From contig CAJUOP010000017.1 of the NCBI GenBank assembly GCA_910588465.1, positions 1 through 51,581 of the forward strand: a stretch of 51,581 nucleotides of DNA. Reading direction: 5' to 3'. Below, in pieces: positions 35,751 to 43,205 of the stretch. Under the pieces are notes generated by a model that saw only the letters and a program-made list of their open reading frames with translations, did no database searches and was not told the origin of the DNA. The DNA comes from an uncultured Christensenellaceae bacterium. GTDB lineage: Bacteria > Bacillota > Clostridia > Christensenellales > Borkfalkiaceae. Positions within the stretch are counted from its first letter, which is position 1, and each line of letters begins with the position of its first letter. The translations under genes were made by a program, and so were the position numbers.

Positions 35751-37481
35751 TTACTCCACCTCTAACGGCACAACTTCAAACCGATTCACGTTTACCAGTC
35801 CGTAGTCGGTCAGCCGCACCGTGGGGATCACCGCCAGCGAGAGGAACACCAGCGTCATAAACGCTTCTATGCCCTCGGTCACGCCCATCGCGTGCGCGTG
35901 CGCCGTAATTTCGCCCGTGCCCCGAATCACTTCCTCCGCGGAAGCCGAGCTCATCAGTCCCGCAATATCGAAGGGAAACACCTCCTCTCCGTCCTTGCCG
36001 ACCCGAGCCATACCGCCGCCAGCCTCTTTCAAAAGGGAAACTGCGCGCGTCATCGCCTCGTCGCTGTCTCCCAGCACCACCAGATTATGCGCGTCGTGCG
36101 CGACCGATATGGCAATGGCGCCGCCGCGGAAGCCGTAGCCTTTTACCACGCCCAGCCCCGTTCTTCCGCTTGCAAAGTGCCGCTCGATCACCGCAAGCTT
36201 GCAAAGCCCCGTGCCCTCCAAACAGGCAAATCCGTCCTTTACGGGAACGGTTACGATCTCCTCCTGCGTGACGATGGTAGACTCGGGCGAAACCGCGATC
36301 GCACGCAGCTTTCCGCTCTTGCAGGGAATTTTAAAATCGTCCGCAGAGGGCTCCTTTACGTGCACGGTGCCGAGCACGGACTTGGGCAGATAGCGCTCCG
36401 CCGAGAAGAGCGCCTTCCCGTTTTCGGCGGTGAGCTCACCCTCCTTGAACACGGCGCGCACGCGGAAGTCCTTCATGTCCTCCACCAGCGTTAAATCCGC
36501 AAAGTAAGCGGGAGCGACCGCGCCCCGTCCCTTTAAGCCGTAGCACTCCGCCACGTTCAGCGTCGCCATCATCACGGCACGCTCGGCGGGCATTCCCTCT
36601 TTTACCAAACGGCGCAGCAAATCGTCCAGATGTCCGCGCTCGGACAGATCGCGGGCGTTCTTGTCGTCCGTGCAAGTGATGAAACGGCGGAAATTATATT
36701 CGTCCGCAGCCAGCACGACGTCCTTTAAGTTATTCGTGGAGGAGCCGCAGCGCACCTGCACGTACATTCCGCGCGCCGCCTTTTCCTTGCACTCCTCTAC
36801 GGAAATATTTTCGTGATCGGTCTTCATGCCGCCGCAAAGGTAGGCGTTTAACGCGTCGCCCGTCAAAGCGGGCGCGTGCCCGTCGGCTACCTTTCCCAGC
36901 TTCTGCGCCGCAGTCAGCTTGCGGAGCATATCCTCGTCGCCCGCAAGCACCGCGGGGAAGTTCATCACCTCGCCCAAGCCGAAAAACAGCTCTCGGGAGA
37001 GCTCCCGCTCCGTCTCTTTTCCGTCGATGACCGCGCCGCTCGTTTCGAAAGGCGTTGCGGGAACGCAGGAGGGAAGCTGCAAATACACCTCCAGCGGACG
37101 CTTGCCCCCCGCGCGAAGGCGCTCGAAGCTCTCCTTAATGTACTCCGCGCCCGCCACGCCGCACACGTTCACGATCTCGTGCGGGTCAGCGACGATCCCC
37201 GTTGCACCGTGCGCGCACACGATCTGTGCGAACGCCTCGGGCGAAAGGGTGGAGCTCTCTACGTGAATGTGCGCGTCGAGAAAGCCTGGCAGAACGGTAA
37301 GCCCCGCCGCGTCGTAAACCTTTTCCCCCTCGTACCCCGTGCCGATTCCCGCGATCACGCCGTTTTTTACGGCGATATCGCCTTTTTCGGTCTTGCCTGT
37401 AAATACGTTAAAAATTTGGGCGCCTTTTATGACAAGGTCGCACTTCGCGCGTTTCATCGCGCAATCAATTAAAGTTTTCAT
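35751..37481 (-). CDS. ade: Adenine deaminase (AdeC type)
   Basis: 576 residues, the family length. The amidohydrolase fold is shown by PGFLDAHIHVESSTLSPEAF (about 64-83), ADPHEIVNVCGVAG, GHAPALTG and the C-terminal adenine-deaminase domain (AISVAHDAHNLVVLGDSDEA). It converts adenine to hypoxanthine and ammonia in the cytosol. The ATG sits six bases beyond a TATAAT box, so the mRNA should be leaderless. This leaves no room for a purine riboswitch, which often controls such genes. It is first in an operon with rdgB and the phosphoesterase. Confidence 0.95.
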   Translation of the reverse strand: MKTLIDCAMKRAKCDLVIKGAQIFNVFTGKTEKGDIAVKNGVIAGIGTGYEGEKVYDAAGLTVLPGFLDAHIHVESSTLSPEAFAQIVCAHGATGIVADPHEIVNVCGVAGAEYIKESFERLRAGGKRPLEVYLQLPSCVPATPFETSGAVIDGKETERELSRELFFGLGEVMNFPAVLAGDEDMLRKLTAAQKLGKVADGHAPALTGDALNAYLCGGMKTDHENISVEECKEKAARGMYVQVRCGSSTNNLKDVVLAADEYNFRRFITCTDDKNARDLSERGHLDDLLRRLVKEGMPAERAVMMATLNVAECYGLKGRGAVAPAYFADLTLVEDMKDFRVRAVFKEGELTAENGKALFSAERYLPKSVLGTVHVKEPSADDFKIPCKSGKLRAIAVSPESTIVTQEEIVTVPVKDGFACLEGTGLCKLAVIERHFASGRTGLGVVKGYGFRGGAIAISVAHDAHNLVVLGDSDEAMTRAVSLLKEAGGGMARVGKDGEEVFPFDIAGLMSSASAEEVIRGTGEITAHAHAMGVTEGIEAFMTLVFLSLAVIPTVRLTDYGLVNVNRFEVVPLEVE

Positions 37482-37487
37482 AGTTGA

Positions 37488-37516
37488 ATTATATCACAAA
37501 AGCGGCTGAATTTCAA
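37488..37516 (-). promoter_or_regulatory. ade promoter, leaderless, -35 in terminator loop
   Basis: Minus-strand -35 TTGAAA (37511-37516), 17-base spacer, -10 TATAAT (37488-37493), then six bases to the ATG. Five of the six -35 bases lie in the loop of the hairpin at 37498-37525. Confidence 0.75.
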
Positions 37517-37525
37517 GCCGCTTTT
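37498..37525 (-). terminator. Terminator of the P-type ATPase gene, overlapping the ade promoter
   Basis: AAAAGCGGCT pairs with AGCCGCTTTT over 10 bp with an eight-base loop. It starts eight bases after the ATPase stop. The tail on the minus strand is the CTTTT of the stem followed by GTGATA, so it is weaker than the other terminators here. Confidence 0.7.
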
Positions 37526-37532
37526 TAAGAAT

Positions 37533-39608
37533 TTATTTGATTTTCGCGCGCATTCGCAGGGAATTGAGCACGGCGAGAAGCATAACGCCCACGTCGCCGA
37601 GCACCGCCGCCCACAGCGGGATCCACCCGAAGAGCGTAAGCGCCATCAGCGCGGCTTTTACGGCGATCGAAAATACGATATTTTCCGTAACGATCTTCCT
37701 TGTTTTCTTCGCGCCCCGCACCGCTTTGGGCAAGGCGGCAAGGTTATCGGAAGCCAGCACCAAATCGCTCGCTTCAATCGCGGCGCCGCTGCCCAGCGCG
37801 CCCATCGAGACGGAAACGTCGCTTTCCGCCATAACGGGCGTATCGTTGATGCCGTCGCCCACGTACATCATCTTTCCGCGCGCTTTCAGCCGCTTGGCGC
37901 ACTCGGGCTTTTGTTCGGGAAGCAGCTCGGCGCAGATTTCGCTCAGCCCCAGCCCTTCGAGCGCCCGTTCCGCCCGCTCTTTCGTGTCGCCCGTGAGCAC
38001 CGCCGTATACGCAACGCCCGCCCTTTTCAGCTCTGCGATCGCCTCGGCGGCGTTAGGCTTTAATCCGTCCGTGATTTCCACGCTCCCGAGAAAGCTTCCG
38101 CCCTCCGCCACGTACACCGCCAGATTGCCCGTTTGTACGGGCTCGAACGCCACGCCCCGCTCGGCAAACAGCTTCGCGCTGCCGACAAGCACCTCCTTCC
38201 CGTTTACGACCGCCGCGATTCCCTTCCCCGCGATCTCCTCCGTCTTTTCGCAGGAAAAGGGCGTATCCGTCCCCGCAAACGCCTGCGAGAGCGGGTGCGA
38301 GGAATTTTGCTCCGCCGCCGCGGCAAGCTGCAACACCCGTTCGCCGCCGTTCACGCCCGCCACCGAGAACTTTCCCTCGGTAAGCGTGCCCGTCTTGTCG
38401 AACGCGGCGACCTTTACCGAAGCGAGCGTATCCAGATAGACCGCGCCCTTGGCAAGCACGCCCGCACGCGCCAGCGACCCGACGCCCGAAAAGTAGGTGA
38501 GCGGCACCGAAATGATCAGCGCGCAGGGGCAGGAAATCACCAAAAAGTTTAACGCGCGCGAGATCCATACGGAAAACTCCGCCCGGCCGCCCCCCGCAAC
38601 GAGCGGCGGGACGATCGCCAGAACAAGGGCGCACAGAACCACGATCGGCGTATACCAACGCGCAAAGCGGGTTATAAACTTTTCGGGCTGCGCCTTTTGG
38701 GAAGAGGCATTCTCCACCAAATCGAGAATTTTTGCAACCGCGCTCTCGGAGGAGGGGCGCAGCACGACCGCCTGCACCGCCTCGCCCGCGTTTACGCTCC
38801 CCGCCAGCATTTCCTCTCCCGCGCGCACCTCGCGGTAATACGCTTCGCCCGTCAGCGATTTTACGTCCAGCTCCGTCTCGCCGTTCTTTAACGTGCAGTC
38901 TGCGGGGAGCTTATCTCCCTTCCGCAAAAGGATCACGTCGCCCGCCTTTAACTCCTCGGGCGAAACCTCTTTGTTTCCCCCGTCGGTCACTAAAATCGCA
39001 GAATCGCTCTTCAACTCCATCAGCTTGCGGATCGCCCCGCGGGAAGACCCCACTGCGAGCGATTGCAGCAGCTCGCCGATCTGATACAGCAGCAGTACGA
39101 TCGCGCCCTCCATGTTCTGCCTCAGCGCGAACGCGCCCGCCGCCGCAACGAGCATCAGTAAATTTTCGTCCAGCAGCAGTCCGAAGTGAAATCCTCCGCG
39201 GAACGCCTTGGGCACGTTTTTTACCACCGTGAACAGCACCGACCAGCCCGCCGCCGCAAATGCGCAGATGTACAGGGAAAACACGATCCATTCGTCGATT
39301 CCGCCGACCAGCTCCATGATTAGCGCGGGGAGAAAGAACGCGAGCGATACCGCGATCGAGATAATTTCTTTGAAATGCCGCTCCTTTTTCTCGGGCGCGT
39401 TGCCGTCGATAATTTCCACCTCTTCGAAGTGCGAGATCGCGTACACCGCCTTTTCCAGTGCCTGCGCACAATCGTAATCGAAGCCGACGCGCTGCCCCAC
39501 GAAATCTACCGAAACTTCCGAAAGCCCCTTAATTTGAGAAAGCTCCTCCTCCAGCTCCGCCGCGCACGCGGCGCAGTCCAAATTTGCGATTTTAATTTTT
39601 TTCCGCAT
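37533..39608 (-). CDS. Zn/Cd-type heavy-metal P-type ATPase
   Basis: 691 residues. An N-terminal HMA domain has C12-A-A-C15. The P1B core follows with the membrane metal site SCPCAL (about 359), phosphorylation site DKTGTLTEG (about 402), the SSHPLSQAF motif and the hinge GDGINDTP (about 580). The CPC motif together with a CzrA/CadC-like regulator just upstream favours export of Zn(II), Cd(II) or Pb(II) over Cu(I). It lies 10 bases behind the ArsR-family gene and should share its repressed promoter. GGAGAG is close before the ATG. Confidence 0.93.
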   Translation of the reverse strand: MRKKIKIANLDCAACAAELEEELSQIKGLSEVSVDFVGQRVGFDYDCAQALEKAVYAISHFEEVEIIDGNAPEKKERHFKEIISIAVSLAFFLPALIMELVGGIDEWIVFSLYICAFAAAGWSVLFTVVKNVPKAFRGGFHFGLLLDENLLMLVAAAGAFALRQNMEGAIVLLLYQIGELLQSLAVGSSRGAIRKLMELKSDSAILVTDGGNKEVSPEELKAGDVILLRKGDKLPADCTLKNGETELDVKSLTGEAYYREVRAGEEMLAGSVNAGEAVQAVVLRPSSESAVAKILDLVENASSQKAQPEKFITRFARWYTPIVVLCALVLAIVPPLVAGGGRAEFSVWISRALNFLVISCPCALIISVPLTYFSGVGSLARAGVLAKGAVYLDTLASVKVAAFDKTGTLTEGKFSVAGVNGGERVLQLAAAAEQNSSHPLSQAFAGTDTPFSCEKTEEIAGKGIAAVVNGKEVLVGSAKLFAERGVAFEPVQTGNLAVYVAEGGSFLGSVEITDGLKPNAAEAIAELKRAGVAYTAVLTGDTKERAERALEGLGLSEICAELLPEQKPECAKRLKARGKMMYVGDGINDTPVMAESDVSVSMGALGSGAAIEASDLVLASDNLAALPKAVRGAKKTRKIVTENIVFSIAVKAALMALTLFGWIPLWAAVLGDVGVMLLAVLNSLRMRAKIK

Positions 39609-39618
39609 AATTCTCTCC

Positions 39619-39969
39619 TTAAAATTTACAGTTTAAATGCGTGCACGCAAGCTCCAACAGTGCGGTAACGTGCTCGTCTGCCAGCGAATATACAATATTC
39701 TGCCCGTCTCTGCGCGCCTTTACGATCCCGTTTGCGCGCAAGATGCGCAGCTGGTGCGAAACCGCGCTCTGCGTTCCGCCTGCCGCCTGCACGATGTGAA
39801 ATACGCACAGCTCGCCCTGCCGCAGCGCGAACAGTATTTTCATGCGAGAGGGCTCCGAAAACGCCTTGAACGAAGCGCAGACGCGCTCTACCGCCTCCTC
39901 CGACGGCATATTCGCCTTTGCACGCTCCGCCGAAAACGCGTGCTCTTCTTTGTGATTACATTCCGTCAT
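39619..39969 (-). CDS. ArsR/SmtB-family metal-sensing repressor
   Basis: 116 residues. The winged helix includes GGTQSAVSHQLRILRANGIV and ARRDGQNIVYSLAD. The alpha-5 metal site reads D98-x-H100-x10-H111-x2-C114; CzrA and SmtB have His or Glu in the last place, so a Cys there is a variation. The N-terminus is also metal-ligand rich (CNHKEEH). The recognition-helix region has a single Cys (ELCVFH) where CadC has two. It should repress its own promoter and the downstream ATPase, releasing when Zn or Cd binds. The operator at 39991-40012 lies over its transcription start. Confidence 0.92.
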   Translation of the reverse strand: MTECNHKEEHAFSAERAKANMPSEEAVERVCASFKAFSEPSRMKILFALRQGELCVFHIVQAAGGTQSAVSHQLRILRANGIVKARRDGQNIVYSLADEHVTALLELACTHLNCKF

Positions 39970-39990
39970 ATCGAACTCCCTATATATAAA

Positions 39991-40012
39991 TATATGAATA
40001 ACTGTTCATATA
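39991..40012. promoter_or_regulatory. ArsR/SmtB-type operator
   Basis: TATATGAA-TAACTG-TTCATATA is a perfect 8-6-8 dyad of the family's ATGAA-n6-TTCAT type. It overlaps the end of the -10 box and the predicted transcription start of the regulator gene. Confidence 0.85.
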
Positions 40013-40038
40013 TTACCACAAATAAAAAACGCTGTCAA
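40010..40038 (-). promoter_or_regulatory. Promoter of the metal-resistance operon, -35 as terminator loop
   Basis: Minus-strand -35 TTGACA (40033-40038), 17-base spacer, -10 TAATAT (40010-40015). The -35 is exactly the six-base loop of the hairpin at 40024-40047. Confidence 0.8.
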
Positions 40039-40047
40039 GCGTTTTTT
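40024..40047 (-). terminator. Terminator of feoA-feoB-rluA with a TTGACA loop
   Basis: On the minus strand AAAAAACGC pairs with GCGTTTTTT over 9 bp, the loop is TTGACA, and the tail continues ATTTG. It overlaps the stop codon of the pseudouridine synthase gene. Confidence 0.85.
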
Positions 40048-40861
40048 AAATAATTTTTAAACTTTTTTCCGAAACGAACGCGCGCCCGTTCAAATAGGAA
40101 AGCCCGCCCGTAAAGCGGAAGCTGAGCCGTTTTGCCACGAGCAGCTGGCGGGTGGCGTGTATTTTGCGGTTAAACGCGCCGTCGCCGTATTTTTCGTCGC
40201 CCGCCACAGGGTGCTTTAAGAATGCGAGGTGCGCCCTGATTTGGTGCGTTTTGCCCGTATGCAGCGTAATTTTCAGCAGGCTCGTTCGGGCGCCCTCCTC
40301 TATCACCTCGTACTCGGTGACGATTTTTTCGCCCCGCGGCTCTCTGCTCACAAAAACCTGAGAGCGCGCTTCGTCCTTATACAGATACGCTTCCTCCACG
40401 GCGTGCTTTTTCGGCATTTTCCCCACCGCCACGGCAAGATAGGTTTTTTCTGCCCGACGGTCGCGGAACGCGTCCTTTAACTCCGTTTCCGCCGGCGGCG
40501 TTTTGGCAAACGCCATAACGCCCGCGGTGTTGCGGTCCAGCCGATGGATAAAATACGTTTCACCCCGTTCGCACAACGCGGAAAACACGGCTTCGGAATT
40601 CACCCCGCTCTCCTTATCGACGACGGTCACGTTTTCATCCTCGTACAGAACCGTAAACGCCGTTTTTTTCTCCTGCTGCGGAGTCAAAAAATACTGCACC
40701 TCGTCGCCCGCTTTCAGCAGGATATTTTCGCCCGTCTTAATTCCGTTTACGCGGATTTCCCGCTCCTTTAACAGCGTGCGGAAGCAAAACGACGCCTGCG
40801 CGTAAACGTTATCTGTGAAGTTTTTTAACGAACCTTCTTCGTTTACCGTGAACTTTTTCAA
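40046..40861 (-). CDS. RluA-family pseudouridine synthase
   Basis: 271 residues from a TTG at 40861, with AGGAAAG seven bases upstream; the first 53 bases overlap the end of feoB in another frame. An S4-like RNA-binding region (about 20-60: LLKEREIRVNGIKTGENILLKAG) is followed by the catalytic motif HRLDRNTAGV (about 101-110, with the catalytic Asp) and GKTHQIRAHLA. It converts uridine to pseudouridine in rRNA or tRNA; the site is not predictable from sequence alone. The overlap with feoB suggests co-transcription rather than shared function. Confidence 0.9.
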   Translation of the reverse strand: MKKFTVNEEGSLKNFTDNVYAQASFCFRTLLKEREIRVNGIKTGENILLKAGDEVQYFLTPQQEKKTAFTVLYEDENVTVVDKESGVNSEAVFSALCERGETYFIHRLDRNTAGVMAFAKTPPAETELKDAFRDRRAEKTYLAVAVGKMPKKHAVEEAYLYKDEARSQVFVSREPRGEKIVTEYEVIEEGARTSLLKITLHTGKTHQIRAHLAFLKHPVAGDEKYGDGAFNRKIHATRQLLVAKRLSFRFTGGLSYLNGRAFVSEKSLKII

Positions 40862-42602
40862 ATCTTTTCTTTCCTATTATCCGGAATGCGACCGCGGGCG
40901 CCAAGCCGAGTGCCACGTAAATCCCGCCGCCGAGCAAAATAAAATACACAACGTAACTAAACAGCAGCGCGCTTCCCGTCTGCGCAAGCGCGTATAACAG
41001 CGCGCGCTTCCAGCCGAGCTCCTTCGCGCTCGCCGCGATCGCCGAAACGCAGGGCGAGCAAGTAAGCACGAACGTTGCGAACGCAAACGCGCTCGCCGCC
41101 GTAAATGGCAGCGCCTCCCCGTAAAACATGGCGAGCACTCCCGCCACGTTTTCTTTGGCGACCAGCCCGGAGAGCGCGGCGTACGCCACCCGCCAATCGT
41201 TCATGCCGATGGGCGCGAACAGCACGCGCAAGCCGCCGCAGAGATAGCTCAGCATGCTCTCCTCCGCTGCGCACGGCTGAAACGCAAAGTTAAACGACGA
41301 GGTAAGCCACGAGAGCAGAAAGAACGCCAGAACGACCGTTGCCACCTTTATTATAAACTGTTTTATCTGAAAGAGCAAGGATTTCAGCACAAAAACGGGA
41401 CGGGGAATTTGCAGGGGCGCAAGCTCGAGCACAAAAGCGGGCGGGGTTCTGTCCTTTAACAGCAGCGCGGCGATCAGGCTGAGCCCCACGCCGAGCGCGT
41501 ACAGCAGTACGACGGCGAAGAAGGGATTGCGGAAAAAGGAAGCGGACAGCGCGAGGAACACGGGCAGCTTTGCGCTGCAAGAGATATACGGCAGACACAA
41601 AATCACCCGCCGCTGCACCTTTTTATCGTCCAGCCCGCGGGTGGTGAGGATCGCCGCAGCCGTACAGCCGAACCCCATCAACAGCGAAAACACCGCCCTG
41701 CCGTTTAAACCGAGTTTGGAAAAAAATCCGTCCGTCAGCACGGCGAGGCGGGATAACAGCCCGCTCTCCTCCAACACGATTAAAAAGAAGTACAGCAGCG
41801 AAATCTGAGGCAGAAAACAGAGCACCCCGCCCAGACTGTTCAACAGCCCGTCGCACACAAACCCGCGCAGCACGGGCGAGGAGATATTCCGCGCCAAGCC
41901 GCCCAGCGTCTGCACGAAAAAATCCGAAACGGCGTTTTTTAAAAAGTCCCCCGCCATTCCCTTGGCGAACGTGATAAAAAAGACGAGCAGAAACACCGCT
42001 GTAAAGAACGGAAAACAAAAAAATCCGTTGGCGAACAGTTTTTCCGCACGTGAGAGCCCCTCCTTCGGAAGCCGATAAACGGATTCGGGCAGCTCCGCCG
42101 CAAGCGCTTGCGTTGCGGGCGCGGACAGAAAGCCGGCGACCTCCGCCCGCAGCCGTTTTTTGGATTTCCCCTCGGTGACGATGACGGGAACGCCCGTCCG
42201 CTCGGACAGCGCCGCAATATCCAGCCGCCCGCCCGCGCGCGTAAACGCCCTGTATTTGGTGAGCACCAGCGCGGCTTTTCTCCCTTTGGCAAGCTCGAAA
42301 AACAGGGGCAGGGAACGGTCTAAATTCGAGCATTCCGAAACGAAGAGCATCGGCTCCGTTTCGTGCGTGCGCAAAAAATCGCAGGCGAGCTTTTCCTCCA
42401 TGCTCAGCGATTCGGTAGAATATACGCCCGGCAGATCGCACACGGCAACGCGCGTTCCGCCGAGCGTAACTTCGCGTTCGAGCACGCCCACCGTTACCCC
42501 GTGCCAGTTGCCCACCTTGGCGTGTCCGCCCGTGAGGGCGTTGAACAGCGTGCTCTTCCCCGCGTTGGGATTTCCCGCCAGCAGCAGCCTTACGTCCGCC
42601 AT
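40809..42602 (-). CDS. feoB: Ferrous iron transporter FeoB, with atypical G4 motif
   Basis: 597 residues, shorter than most FeoB (about 650-770). The N-terminal G domain has G1 GNPNAGKST (10-18), the switch GNWHGVTV and G3 DLPGVYS. The region that is normally NMxD (G4) reads LTKYRAF near residue 112, so guanine recognition may be altered. The membrane half has the FeoB signatures GLLSRLAVLTDGFF, GFGCTAAAILTTRGLDDKK and the Gate motifs with CLPYISCSAKLPVF and CSPCVSAIAA. It imports Fe(II). It overlaps feoA by 13 bases at its start and the pseudouridine synthase gene by 53 at its end. Confidence 0.95.
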   Translation of the reverse strand: MADVRLLLAGNPNAGKSTLFNALTGGHAKVGNWHGVTVGVLEREVTLGGTRVAVCDLPGVYSTESLSMEEKLACDFLRTHETEPMLFVSECSNLDRSLPLFFELAKGRKAALVLTKYRAFTRAGGRLDIAALSERTGVPVIVTEGKSKKRLRAEVAGFLSAPATQALAAELPESVYRLPKEGLSRAEKLFANGFFCFPFFTAVFLLVFFITFAKGMAGDFLKNAVSDFFVQTLGGLARNISSPVLRGFVCDGLLNSLGGVLCFLPQISLLYFFLIVLEESGLLSRLAVLTDGFFSKLGLNGRAVFSLLMGFGCTAAAILTTRGLDDKKVQRRVILCLPYISCSAKLPVFLALSASFFRNPFFAVVLLYALGVGLSLIAALLLKDRTPPAFVLELAPLQIPRPVFVLKSLLFQIKQFIIKVATVVLAFFLLSWLTSSFNFAFQPCAAEESMLSYLCGGLRVLFAPIGMNDWRVAYAALSGLVAKENVAGVLAMFYGEALPFTAASAFAFATFVLTCSPCVSAIAASAKELGWKRALLYALAQTGSALLFSYVVYFILLGGGIYVALGLAPAVAFRIIGKKRFEKVHGKRRRFVKKLHR

Positions 42603-42814
42603 ACGCGTATCCCCGCCGCCGTATCTCTGTCTATCGCCACCTTTGCGCTGCGCGCCTGCAACAGATAGGTCTTTTTAAACAGCGAAATTTTCAGCACAGA
42701 CACGTTGGCTCCCTTATACACGTTTAAATACCTGAGACGCGCCTGCATCTCTTCCGAAAGCTCCACCTTTAACACTACGGCTCTGTCGCCGCTCTTTAAA
42801 TCACATACCGTCAT
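42590..42814 (-). CDS. feoA: FeoA, ferrous iron transport accessory protein
   Basis: 74 residues forming one SH3-like FeoA domain (LKSGDRAVVLKVELSEEMQARL, given in part). It ends overlapping the feoB start by 13 bases. The start is unusual: no Shine-Dalgarno is present, and the ATG lies directly after the T tract of the hairpin at 42828-42856, next to a TATAGT stretch. Either a promoter overlaps that terminator or the hairpin works as an attenuator. FeoA is thought to help FeoB in the cytosol. Confidence 0.88.
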   Translation of the reverse strand: MTVCDLKSGDRAVVLKVELSEEMQARLRYLNVYKGANVSVLKISLFKKTYLLQARSAKVAIDRDTAAGIRVWRT

Positions 42815-42827
42815 ACTATAAAAAATG

Positions 42828-42856
42828 CGGACGGAGCTTGAATTATGCTCCGTCCG
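42828..42856 (-). terminator. Terminator or attenuator between the DUF378 gene and feoA
   Basis: CGGACGGAGC pairs with GCTCCGTCCG over 10 bp with a nine-base loop, followed on the minus strand by CATTTTTTATAGT. The feoA ATG begins at the end of that tail. Confidence 0.88.
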
Positions 42857-42875
42857 TATTTCTAATTCGATCCGA

Positions 42876-43121
42876 TTACGCGTGCTTGGTTTCCGTAACC
42901 GTTCTGTCGCCGCGCAGCTTCAGCGCGCCGTTGGTGATGATGGGCGAAATAATCAGCCAGATCGCCGCAAGCAGAATGAGCGAATACACGATGATCGAAC
43001 CCACGCTGCGCGGTCCCATAAAGATTTCCGATACAAGGTTGAAATCGAAAAATCCGAACAGACCCCAGTTCACCGCTCCCAAAAGGACGAGAATATACGA
43101 AATAATATTTGCGATAACCAT
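42876..43121 (-). CDS. DUF378-family small membrane protein
   Basis: 81 residues. Two membrane helices (about 5-24 and 42-60) and the family's LLGAVNWGLFGFFDFNLV stretch identify DUF378. The tail is basic and polar (LRGDRTVTETKHA). GGGAGG lies eight bases before the ATG. The family is widespread and of unknown function. A hairpin follows its stop, so it is a single-gene unit. Confidence 0.88.
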   Translation of the reverse strand: MVIANIISYILVLLGAVNWGLFGFFDFNLVSEIFMGPRSVGSIIVYSLILLAAIWLIISPIITNGALKLRGDRTVTETKHA

Positions 43122-43177
43122 AATTTATCCTCCCGCATTATGTTGTGCGGATATACGGATTTCATGCGCAATAAAAA

Positions 43178-43198
43178 GGCGCCGCTTTCCGCAGCGCC
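43178..43198 (-). terminator. Terminator of the second surface protein gene
   Basis: GGCGCTGC pairs with GCGGCGCC (one G-T pair) around a five-base loop, followed on the minus strand by TTTTTATTG. It lies 8 bases past the stop. Confidence 0.8.
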
Positions 43199-43205
43199 GT
43201 AACAT

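Noticed and set aside
37482..37530. Purine riboswitch upstream of ade
   Set aside because: The gap to the upstream gene is 51 bases and is fully used by a terminator and promoter.
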